From Candidatus Babelota bacterium (GTDB lineage: Bacteria; Babelota; Babeliae; Babelales; Babelaceae), in contig DNBB01000020.1 of assembly GCA_003484685.1 (NCBI GenBank), positions 1-7,453 of the forward strand: a stretch of DNA of 7,453 nucleotides, in the 5' to 3' direction. The translations under genes and the position numbers were made by a program. Positions 1 to 6,225 of this stretch are shown here, one piece after another (position 1 is the stretch's first letter; the number at the start of each line of letters is the position of its first letter). The notes beneath the pieces are model-generated. The model was not told where the DNA came from. It was given only the letters and a program-made list of their open reading frames with translations, and searched no databases.

Positions 1-237
1 ATTTTTGGTGGAGGCGATGGGAATTGAACCCATGTCCGTATTTCACCGCGTGTTAAGCGCTCCATGCTCAGTCCCTGCAACTACCACATCAAACCCGCAG
101 TGACCAGAGTTTTTGATATGGTCTGTTATTGTATTACTAAACAAGCTACCACAACAGAGTAATCTTGCTTGTCAGTCCTATCTTGGTTAATACGAGTAGA
201 TCAAACTGATAGACACGTTTTTTCTACAAGGTCGCAG

Positions 238-345
238 TTACGCTGCAGCAAACTGCTTTCTGCGAAGCGGAACAGCTGCAAAAAGAGCTGAAACACCTGC
301 AAAAAGCAAGGCAAGCAAACTGCCGACAGAGTTTTGAGACTCTGC
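238..345 (-). CDS. tmRNA tag reading frame: 35-residue hydrophobic tag peptide
   Basis: This is the mRNA-like part of the tmRNA. The resume codon is set at GCA (345-343) by alignment with E. coli tmRNA: it lies nine bases after pseudoknot 1 and is preceded by TACGT, keeping the U at -5 and A at -4 of the E. coli UAGUC. The frame runs 35 codons to TAA (240-238). The peptide starts AESQNS, has a core LLALLFAGVSALFAAVPL, and ends RRKQFAAA. The last residues fit the family rule of a hydrophobic residue followed by small alanines, as in ALAA. The core has no charge over about 20 residues and is followed by RRK, like a membrane segment with a positive flank. Typical tags are about ten residues, with longer ones known in some mollicutes. 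That the core inserts in a membrane or routes substrates to FtsH is inference. Both other frames are also open here, so the frame choice rests on the resume-codon alignment and the FAAA end. Confidence 0.8.
   Translation of the reverse strand, partial: AESQNSVGSLLALLFAGVSALFAAVPLRRKQFAAA
265..306 (-). repeat. Tandem 21-base repeat inside the tmRNA tag frame
   Basis: Two adjacent 21-base units (306-286 and 285-265 on the minus strand) match at 16 of 21 positions. Both begin with CTTTTTGCAG. They are in frame and encode LFAGVSA and LFAAVPL, so the hydrophobic core of the tag looks partly built by duplication of a seven-residue unit. The repeat is direct and visible. Its origin by slippage is inference. 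Confidence 0.65.
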
Positions 346-438
346 ACGTATTGTTTTGGTTCTTCTTTAACGAGCACATAACCAAAGCTCGGCATGCTCT
401 CAACAGACGACGCTACACGTCGAAACCAGTACGCCCCC

Positions 439-754
439 GAAAAATTTCAAAGTAACTTAGTACCTCTAGACTACCAACCAAATGCAACTATGTCAACAAA
501 AAAATTTACACATAGAAAACAATGCATGGCTTTCAAATTTGCGCATACCGCCTCCACGTTCTGCTTCAGACGGCATATCAAAGCAGATACGGTGCACTAT
601 TGTTATTCAAGTGCCAGATACCAAAGTGCATCTACTGGCAACGTACAAAAATACGTAAAACCCTGTTTACGAGCATAGGGCATAACTCGGCACAAAGGCT
701 CGAAAGCCATGCTCTGCAGTTTTTACCATGTGGTCTCTACAATGTCCAGCCTTA
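439..754. other. Unassigned region between smpB and ssrA
   Basis: These 316 bases separate the smpB stop from the tmRNA 5' end. Apart from the candidate ssrA promoter I find no recognisable gene. Open frames exist on both strands (for example + 522-758), but their translations are rich in Cys, His and Gln, lack a ribosome binding site and look like nothing known. Two small hairpins are present: GGCT-TTCG-AGCC on the minus strand (708-697), and TGCCAG/CTGGCA pairing 612-617 with 635-640. Neither has a T tract, so neither is a convincing intrinsic terminator. The region could hold a leader, a processed spacer or a small RNA, but nothing shows it. Confidence 0.5.
468..496 (-). promoter_or_regulatory. 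Candidate sigma-70-type promoter of ssrA
   Basis: On the minus strand a perfect TTGACA (496-491) is followed after 17 bases by TAGTCT (473-468), which matches TATAAT at only three positions including the first T, A and last T. Transcription would begin near 461 and leave a leader of about 23 bases for RNase P to remove at 438. The -35 box is strong and the -10 box is weak. Read-through from smpB is the alternative source of the transcript. Confidence 0.4.
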
Positions 755-1216
755 TTAGTAGTCAGAACGTCCGCGCAACTCGCGCTGTGTTTCACGCTGA
801 ATATCTCGTTCGCGCAGCTCTTCTTTTTTCTTGTATGCCTTCTTGTGTTTGCAGACACCGAGGTCCACTTTTACATAGCCGCGTTCATTGAGATACAATT
901 TAATAGGTACAAGCGTATATCCTTTTTGGGAAATACCTCCAATAAGCTTGTTGATTTCCCGCCGCTTAAGTAAAAGCTGTCGACTTTTACGCGCTTCTTG
1001 CTCGCTCATTTTTTGAAAAGCATGAGAATAGGGCGCAATATAGGCATTCAATAACCAAATGGTACGACCCCGAGCAACGGCAAACGCACCTACCAGATTG
1101 CCGCCCCCTTTGCGCAGAGATTTAACCTCATCCCCAGAGAGTGCTATACCGGCCTCAATTCGCTCTAAAACTTCATAATCAAATAATGCTTTTTTATTTT
1201 GTGCTATAATTTTCAT
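755..1216 (-). CDS. smpB: SsrA-binding protein SmpB
   Basis: SmpB binds the tRNA-like domain of tmRNA, mimics the missing anticodon arm, and brings tmRNA to stalled ribosomes. The 153-residue protein has the family length and layout: start MKIIAQNKKALFDYEVLE, the GIALSGDEVKSLR signature near residues 23-35, the strand around LLNAYIAPYSHA (55-66), RKSRQLLLKRREI (76-88), and a basic helical tail with ELRERDIQRETQREL (133-147). The ATG at 1216 is chosen because homologous SmpB proteins begin here. The open frame extends 70 codons further upstream, but that part is not SmpB-like. AAGG lies about 11 bases upstream, a rather distant Shine-Dalgarno site. One oddity is the sequence GVCKHKKAYKKKEEL, where most relatives have a GVAKGKK..DKR-type motif: the DKR is KKK here. 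It lies upstream of the tmRNA gene on the same strand, matching its partner role. Confidence 0.96.
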   Translation of the reverse strand: MKIIAQNKKALFDYEVLERIEAGIALSGDEVKSLRKGGGNLVGAFAVARGRTIWLLNAYIAPYSHAFQKMSEQEARKSRQLLLKRREINKLIGGISQKGYTLVPIKLYLNERGYVKVDLGVCKHKKAYKKKEELRERDIQRETQRELRGRSDY

Positions 1217-1320
1217 AACGTGGCATACCTTAATGCTCCAACGCGACTTCATCAGGAAAGTGTACCACCTTTTACCATGTAGATAAAAAAAAATAAACCA
1301 ACCCTTCATAAAAGCGTACG

Positions 1321-2235
1321 ATGCATCAGTTTCGATTCTTTTTTTTCTTGTGTTTCTGCCAGATATCCCTGCTCCAAACAGCGCCACGCACGCTTTATAT
1401 GAGCGATCCAATTGTTCCTGCAACACAAAACACCGCTCTGGCTATTTTTATTCATGGATATGGTACTGATCATTCATATTTTGACACCCAAGAGATTAAT
1501 CAGCACAGCTACCCTTTCCCTTGGGCACGCATTACCTTTTATGATGCGCCCAAAAAGCGCGGCTTGTTTTGGTGGACCAACTTTAACATGGGCCAACGGG
1601 GCGATGCAGCACAGATTATCTCTTTTTTATGGGATATTCAAAGAAATGGCTATAAAAAGCTCGTCTCAATGGCGCATTCTCGGGGGGGCGCAGCATGGAT
1701 CAGCGCACTCCATATGGTCTGGTTTCCCGAGGATCACCCCAAGTTTTGGAAAAAATTTTCTCGCAAACTACACATCCCTCAAACAACAATCATTGCGCGC
1801 CTACAAAACCTTCTCCAAGAAACAACAAGCATCCTGGTGCATCCACTGCTATCCATCAACTCGGCGGCGCACTGCACGTTTAAACGCAAATATCATCTTT
1901 CCAGTTTTTCAAGCAACATCTTTGTTGCGGCATATCGCACCAGCTTAAGCATTTGTTCATCATACTCTTTGCTATTTCCCGAAGCAATCGAGCTACTCGA
2001 TGAGTTAATTGAGACCAAAAAATTTATCGGCAAAATCCTTCTTTGCCAACATGATAAAATCGTAGGAAACGAATTTGACCAGCTTTTGATACACAGAAGC
2101 TACCCACCACAATATCAGGCATATCATACTAATGCCCCCAATCATTTTTGCTTAAAAGCGGGCTACCTCGAAGTTCAGGCTCATTTGGGCAACGAATCAA
2201 TTTCACAAACTGATGCATGCAGCGAAGTTTTATGA
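1321..2235 (+). CDS. Exported alpha/beta-hydrolase-fold protein, substrate unknown
   Basis: This 304-residue protein has the marks of the alpha/beta-hydrolase fold: FIHGYG (43-48) as the oxyanion-loop motif, SMAHSRGG (116-123) as the nucleophile elbow with Ser120, CQHDKIVGN (242-250) giving a likely Asp245, and NHF (274-276) giving His275. The order Ser, Asp, His is the family order. The elbow reads A-H-S-R-G rather than the classic G-x-S-x-G, a tolerated variation. Residues 4-21 (FRFFFFLCFCQISLLQTA) form a hydrophobic stretch resembling a signal peptide or N-terminal anchor, so I prefer the first ATG. A second ATG at 1399 (Met27) would remove it. Neither start has a clear Shine-Dalgarno site. 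The gene is divergent from smpB and overlaps the DUF2062 gene tail to tail by 55 bases. It may be a lipase or esterase-like enzyme, but the substrate cannot be read from the sequence. Confidence 0.82.
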   Translation: MHQFRFFFFLCFCQISLLQTAPRTLYMSDPIVPATQNTALAIFIHGYGTDHSYFDTQEINQHSYPFPWARITFYDAPKKRGLFWWTNFNMGQRGDAAQIISFLWDIQRNGYKKLVSMAHSRGGAAWISALHMVWFPEDHPKFWKKFSRKLHIPQTTIIARLQNLLQETTSILVHPLLSINSAAHCTFKRKYHLSSFSSNIFVAAYRTSLSICSSYSLLFPEAIELLDELIETKKFIGKILLCQHDKIVGNEFDQLLIHRSYPPQYQAYHTNAPNHFCLKAGYLEVQAHLGNESISQTDACSEVL

Positions 2236-2687
2236 CGATTTGCTAGTGCTCGCACAATAAAAAACGTTGCTGCAGTAAGAGGCACAGCAATAATGTGGGC
2301 ACCAACAAAGTAGGGTAGAATTCCTATGCGCTGCATACCAACGTAATGCAATAAATGTTTTACCAAAAAATCGCTCACTGGCTGCATCCATGCGGGCTCT
2401 AACAAAACCCAGTCAACACCAAGCAGCTTTAAAAACCAGATCCCCGTCCCGTAATCTAAGAAAAAAATTGGAACCATTGTCCACGGATTATTAACAAGAT
2501 ATAAAACAGCGCATACAATAGAAGCACGTGCACGCAACAAAAACGAGAAAACAAAAACCAAAATTGTTTGAACGCCCAAAAATGGGGAAAATGCTAAATA
2601 TACCCCCAGGGCGCACGACCAGGCAAGCATAGTAGGCGAAATATTGCCCGATCCATACCGCGCCACCAAGCGTTGCAAAGTTTTCAC
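2181..2687 (-). CDS. DUF2062-domain integral membrane protein
   Basis: This 168-residue membrane protein carries the DUF2062 pattern: a glycine-containing hydrophobic helix ending FSPFLGVQT (33-41), a second helix (about 42-51) followed by LLRAR, a helix about 57-65, then NNPWTMVPIFFLDYGTG (66-82), which matches the family's N-P-x-T-x-x-P-x-x-x-x-x-Y core. A last hydrophobic segment spans about 121-146. DUF2062 proteins are small inner-membrane proteins whose biochemical role is not settled. The start is GTG at 2687, supported by a good Shine-Dalgarno sequence AGGGGAG ending 7 bases upstream. The 3' end overlaps the convergent hydrolase gene, so the last 18 codons share DNA with it. The gene is divergent from the exported protein gene at 2761. 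Confidence 0.85.
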   Translation of the reverse strand: MKTLQRLVARYGSGNISPTMLAWSCALGVYLAFSPFLGVQTILVFVFSFLLRARASIVCAVLYLVNNPWTMVPIFFLDYGTGIWFLKLLGVDWVLLEPAWMQPVSDFLVKHLLHYVGMQRIGILPYFVGAHIIAVPLTAATFFIVRALANRHKTSLHASVCEIDSLPK

Positions 2688-2760
2688 AACAACACTCCCC
2701 TTTTACGTCCCCCAAAAATCAAGTATCATAAGTTACACTATACTGTCAGGAGTTACCCCT

Positions 2761-3486
2761 ATGAAACAATTTCTCATATACACATGCCTACTGCTTCCCT
2801 GGACTCTACTAGGAAGTGTACCGGCCGCGCACATACCAGAAACCAAAAACAATCAATCCACCTATGCGCTTACTGCACAGCTACCCAAACAAAGTGTTCA
2901 GCTTTCCAACAACAAAGAACTTTCTTTACCAGGACTAAAAGCATACTACAAAGGCTTTAAAATAGACCTGTGCAAAGGCCTTGCTATGCTTCCAGAGATC
3001 ACGCAGCAAAGCTACTTTTCTTTTGTCATCACTCCAGAAATTGAACTTTGTTGTGCACAACGGGATAACTCAGTAAAGTATCTCAAGCGCGCGCCAAACA
3101 CTCCCGTCACCTGGTTTGATGTAACGCTACGCCTTAAAAACAGTGATGAACTCAACAAAAAAAACCCTGAGCCGCACTACGTTTGGGAAGTAGAAAGACG
3201 AAGCTTGGACGAAATCCCCGAACGGATTCCCGAACAAGCTATTATCGTGCTTATTGACCCAAAGCTCATATCTACCCTGCAGACTACGGAGCAAGACGCG
3301 GCGGGAACAATTTTTCTTCCTTCTCTTGTTTTTGCACAAGATATCAGCGCTACAGAATTGGAAACGGCCTTAACATTTGCAGCGATAAGCTCAATTGATC
3401 TTGATACGGTGCACACACCTGCCAGCGAAATTTTTACCAAGTCACGCGTTCGCGATATTGCCCGCGCCGCAGCGCTAGCCGAATAA
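2761..3486 (+). CDS. Exported protein of unknown function, upstream of tsaD
   Basis: I do not recognise the family. The 241-residue product begins with a clear signal peptide: MKQ, a hydrophobic core FLIYTCLLLPWTLLGSV (4-20), and a likely cleavage near PAA (21-23). The mature part is mixed alpha/beta with CC at 97-98, an aromatic-rich section VTWFDVTLRL (116-125), HYVWEVERRSLDEIPERIPE (139-158), a hydrophobic strand AIIVLIDPKLI (160-170), and an alanine-rich C-terminus. The ATG at 2761 is chosen over the in-frame upstream codon at 2644 because AGGAG (2748-2752) sits 8 bases before it and the signal peptide starts there. The gene ends 2 bases before tsaD, which lacks its own clear ribosome site, so the pair is very likely one operon with coupled translation. 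No functional link to t6A synthesis follows, since this protein is exported and TsaD is cytoplasmic. Confidence 0.85.
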   Translation: MKQFLIYTCLLLPWTLLGSVPAAHIPETKNNQSTYALTAQLPKQSVQLSNNKELSLPGLKAYYKGFKIDLCKGLAMLPEITQQSYFSFVITPEIELCCAQRDNSVKYLKRAPNTPVTWFDVTLRLKNSDELNKKNPEPHYVWEVERRSLDEIPERIPEQAIIVLIDPKLISTLQTTEQDAAGTIFLPSLVFAQDISATELETALTFAAISSIDLDTVHTPASEIFTKSRVRDIARAAALAE

Positions 3487-3488
3487 TT

Positions 3489-4520
3489 ATGCGCTATATA
3501 CTGGGAATCGAAACTTCGTGCGACGAGACTGCAGCAGCAGTATTCTCACCAAAAAAGGGAATCTGCTCCAATGAGCTTTTTTCGCAAATCAGCCTTCATG
3601 CGCCATACGGGGGCGTTATGCCCGAAGTCGCTTCGCGCTCACACATCCAAAAAATTCAACCCATCGTTCATGGCGCGCTACAAAAAGCAGGAATTACCCT
3701 TGATGAAATTGATTGCATTGCAGTAACAAATGGACCCGGGCTTCCCGGATCGCTTCTTGTTGGGTTGTGTTTTGCAAAAAGTCTTGCATTTGCACGCAAG
3801 ATACCCATCGTCGGGGTCAATCATATTCATGCGCATGCGCTCTCTCCGGCTATCGAAAACAATATTCCGTTCCCCTATCTCTGTCTCACAGCATCCGGAG
3901 GGCATACGTCACTCTCAATTGTCTATTCAATGCTTGAACAAAGAACTATTGCAAACACCCGAGATGATGCCGCAGGCGAAGCTTTCGACAAGGTCGCCAA
4001 GCTCCTAAATTTAGGATACCCCGGTGGCCCAATCATCGAACAATTAGCACGCGAACAACAATTCAAAGACTTTTTTGCCTACCCCCGGGCCAAACACAAA
4101 GAACTCTTTTTTAGCTTTTCTGGGTTAAAAACCGCTGTCCTCTATCACCTTATGCAAGAAGGCTGGTACGACCGAACACAAAAAAAATTTACCCAAGAGG
4201 AAAATCATCCATTAAAAGCCATGATTGCCAGCTCCTTTTTAGCCTCAGTGAGCGATATTATGGTGTCTCGCATAACCATTGCGCTACAACAGCATCCAGA
4301 GATTCAAGCTATTGCGTTTGCCGGTGGCGTCGCCTGCAACCAATTTATCAAAACCAACATAGAACAATGTGCGCGGCAACATAATCGACCATTTTTTGCA
4401 CCACGCCCAAGCTACTGTACCGATAATGCAGCTATGGTTGCGTTTGCAGGGTACCAAAAAGCTAAAACCTGCCAATTTGACGATCAAACGCTTGATCTCC
4501 TCCGCTGGCAAAATATATAA
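3489..4520 (+). CDS. tsaD: tRNA N6-threonylcarbamoyladenosine (t6A37) transferase TsaD
   Basis: TsaD transfers the threonylcarbamoyl group from threonylcarbamoyl-AMP to A37 of ANN-decoding tRNAs, working in the cytoplasm with TsaB and TsaE. The 343-residue protein has the full family length and all core motifs: GIETSCDETAAAV (6-18), metal-binding HIHAH (His112 and His116), the nucleotide-binding SGGHT (136-140), DDAAGEAFDKVAKLL (159-173) followed by GYPGGP, SFSGLKTA (209-216), AFAGGVACN (276-284), and CTDNAAM (310-316), which carries the third metal ligand Asp312. It should therefore be active. The ATG at 3489 follows the upstream stop codon by 2 bases without an obvious Shine-Dalgarno sequence, which suggests translational coupling. 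The partners tsaB, tsaC and tsaE are not in the window. Confidence 0.98.
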   Translation: MRYILGIETSCDETAAAVFSPKKGICSNELFSQISLHAPYGGVMPEVASRSHIQKIQPIVHGALQKAGITLDEIDCIAVTNGPGLPGSLLVGLCFAKSLAFARKIPIVGVNHIHAHALSPAIENNIPFPYLCLTASGGHTSLSIVYSMLEQRTIANTRDDAAGEAFDKVAKLLNLGYPGGPIIEQLAREQQFKDFFAYPRAKHKELFFSFSGLKTAVLYHLMQEGWYDRTQKKFTQEENHPLKAMIASSFLASVSDIMVSRITIALQQHPEIQAIAFAGGVACNQFIKTNIEQCARQHNRPFFAPRPSYCTDNAAMVAFAGYQKAKTCQFDDQTLDLLRWQNI

Positions 4521-4527
4521 ATTTCTT

Positions 4528-4569
4528 TTTGCAAAAATTGACAACTCTGGTACACTATCTACTTATAAG
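4528..4569 (+). promoter_or_regulatory. Candidate promoter of the 540-residue exported protein gene
   Basis: A perfect TTGACA lies at 4538-4543. TATAAG at 4564-4569 is a good -10 match, but the spacing is 20 bases, longer than ideal. An alternative pair is TTTGCA (4528-4533) with TACACT (4551-4556) at 17 bases. The region lies just after the tsaD stop, so the downstream gene probably has its own promoter. Which pair is used cannot be decided by eye. Confidence 0.35.
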
Positions 4570-4602
4570 TAAAAAATAAACATTAGATCCTCTGGAGAAT
4601 GC

Positions 4603-6225
4603 ATGCATTATCATGTATCTAATCTGCTCAAAAGAGCAGTATTCTGCCTCGTACTTGTAAGTACAATGACACTTCAAGGCGCACGTGCCAAACCCATTGT
4701 TTTTATTACAGGAATAAAAAATTGCATCCAAAAAAGTTTTCATTTTTCTCGGCGTCCACTTGCCATAATCGGTGCAGGGACCCTCGGAGCCCTGGGGGGA
4801 TACCAGGCGTACCGCCATCCCTTTGCGTTTGCCATCGCAAGCGCTGGCGCTCTCGGTGGATATACAGCATATCGCTACTACCTAGCACCCACCTTTGCTC
4901 CCAAGAAAAGCATAACGCCTACAAGGCGTCCCCTCCCTCAAAGCTTTGAAGAGAGTCAATCAATAGAAGAATTAAAAGAGATGGTCATCAACCAAATTCC
5001 CCTAACTCAGGAAAAAATTGATGAACGGAAAAAGGCACTATATCCCACCAACGATTATACAAAAGAACCTATTGATGCCCGTTACAATTCTATTGAACCA
5101 AAAAAGAGCTTAACACCAGAGGAATACCGAACTTGTTTGTATGACATTTTTATATTTGTTTCATCATCCCAGATAGCATATAAAACGTCTGAGCTTATAA
5201 AATTTTTAAAACATAATCCCGAAGCCTTTTTATTATGCAACAATGATGGAAAAACGCTTTTCTACTACCTTACTAAAAGACGCTATAACGGCGGGGACCC
5301 TCTAAGCGACCTAAACAAAATATCTTTTGGTCGTATAGACGAGGCCCATCTTAAAAAGCCGTTCGAAGAATTCCTTTACCGCGCAACGCACCAAGTAGGT
5401 AAAGATTTTTTTACCCCCTTAGAAAATGCAATATTGACTAGAGAAGCGACCATCGCAAAAAACTTGCTGTTTTTGACAGCAAACAAAAACCGAGAATTCG
5501 GAGGCTTATTCCATTTATTGGACACGGAAAACAAAAGAATAGACTTAATAATAGACTACATATCCAACGCCTCGGCGCACGCGCTGAAGGCATTTGCAAG
5601 CCATGAGGGTGCGCAAAAGTTTATTACGTTTATTTGCAACACCCTAGAAATACCTCAATATCTTTTTGTTATCATCACCGCTAGCAGTAAAAAAGCGAAA
5701 TATTCAATCTTTGATTATGTTCTCAAAAATAATAATGATCAATTTTTTACCAAGGCAAAAGAGGCATGCGCTTTCATCCCAAACCATCGGCCAGAATCTT
5801 TGATTGAATCTTATCTCCTTCCTAGCTCACTTTATGCCCCTATCAAACGCTTCCGCCCTGATGTATTCATGGCAACGCTTTTCAGAAAAAATTATTTTCT
5901 TCAGTCTGTTGAATACAAGTGCACAAAAAAAACCATACAAAGCTTAGCTCAGTTTTATGGCAAACCATACACCATAGCCCTAATCAACCTCAAATCATGG
6001 TGGGGCGCTAGCCCTATTATCCTCGCCTTCTACAAAAATCATGGCAACACCTTTTGTGAGGGGCTTAAGGCAGCGGGACTATGCTTTGACGACGTCAAAA
6101 ATGCGTTAGAAGAAGCATACCAGTGGAACAAAACCTATCGACCAGACAATCCAGCACTAAACAGCATTTCTACGCCAGAAAAACGAAAAGTTTTTTGGAA
6201 CTCACTGACTAACGATATAGAATAG
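4603..6225 (+). CDS. Exported or envelope protein with duplicated glycine-rich membrane segment and weak ankyrin-like repeats
   Basis: I do not recognise a named family. The 540-residue protein starts with a signal peptide: basic N-region, hydrophobic core AVFCLVLVSTMTL, and a cleavage motif ARA (27-29). Residues 53-93 hold two glycine- and alanine-rich hydrophobic segments with a repeated ALGGYxAYR motif (63-71 and 83-91), a possible membrane hairpin. A proline-rich linker follows (95-112), then a helical section rich in Glu and Lys (117-170). From about 175 the protein is helical. NNDGKTLFYYLTKRR (213-227), FTPLENAILTREATIAKNLL (270-289) and YSIFDYVLKNNND (367-379) resemble degenerate ankyrin repeats, whose consensus has TPLH-x-A and a following helix. 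GGAG (4594-4597) is 5 bases before the ATG. If it is exported and ankyrin-like, a role in interaction with a host or with other envelope proteins is possible, but this is inference. Confidence 0.8.
   Translation: MHYHVSNLLKRAVFCLVLVSTMTLQGARAKPIVFITGIKNCIQKSFHFSRRPLAIIGAGTLGALGGYQAYRHPFAFAIASAGALGGYTAYRYYLAPTFAPKKSITPTRRPLPQSFEESQSIEELKEMVINQIPLTQEKIDERKKALYPTNDYTKEPIDARYNSIEPKKSLTPEEYRTCLYDIFIFVSSSQIAYKTSELIKFLKHNPEAFLLCNNDGKTLFYYLTKRRYNGGDPLSDLNKISFGRIDEAHLKKPFEEFLYRATHQVGKDFFTPLENAILTREATIAKNLLFLTANKNREFGGLFHLLDTENKRIDLIIDYISNASAHALKAFASHEGAQKFITFICNTLEIPQYLFVIITASSKKAKYSIFDYVLKNNNDQFFTKAKEACAFIPNHRPESLIESYLLPSSLYAPIKRFRPDVFMATLFRKNYFLQSVEYKCTKKTIQSLAQFYGKPYTIALINLKSWWGASPIILAFYKNHGNTFCEGLKAAGLCFDDVKNALEEAYQWNKTYRPDNPALNSISTPEKRKVFWNSLTNDIE

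Larger units (their letters stand above)
6..438 (-). ncRNA. ssrA: Transfer-messenger RNA (tmRNA), complete
   Basis: tmRNA rescues stalled ribosomes: charged with alanine, it enters the A site with SmpB and supplies a short reading frame that tags the nascent chain for proteolysis. The 5' end reads GGGGGCGTACTGGTTTCGAC and the 3' end CGCCTCCACCA with CCA encoded. The acceptor stem pairs 438-432 with 16-10 and has a G-U at the third pair, the alanine identity element. The T-arm is 17-33. Helix 2 pairs 419-411 with 49-59. Pseudoknot 1 is clear: CGAGC/GCTCG (391-387 with 375-371) and TTTGGTT/AACCAAA (386-380 with 361-355). A helix-5-like stem pairs 264-260 with 237-233 and encloses the tag stop codon. 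At 433 nt it is longer than the usual 350-400 nt because the tag frame is expanded. No terminator is visible before the window edge. The identity is secure from both ends plus pseudoknot 1. Confidence 0.96.

Noticed and set aside
201..395. 64-codon minus-strand frame with ATG at 395
   Set aside because: It lies wholly inside the tmRNA, and its ATG falls in the conserved GCATGCC segment before pseudoknot 1. It is not an independent gene.
697..708. GGCT-TTCG-AGCC hairpin as an smpB terminator
   Set aside because: The stem is only 4 bp and no T tract follows on the minus strand.
667..729. 20-codon minus-strand mini-gene starting MVKTAEH after smpB
   Set aside because: It is very short, has no convincing ribosome site and resembles no known peptide.
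394..758. Two plus-strand open frames (394-678 and 522-758)
   Set aside because: The first begins inside the tmRNA 5' domain. Neither has a ribosome binding site or recognisable protein features.
1217..1426. Upstream extension of smpB to an ATG at 1426
   Set aside because: The extra 70 codons are not SmpB-like and overlap the start of the divergent hydrolase gene. The family start is MKIIAQN at 1216.
2644..2760. Earlier start for the exported protein upstream of tsaD
   Set aside because: It would put 39 residues before the signal peptide and overlap the DUF2062 gene. The ATG at 2761 has AGGAG at good spacing.
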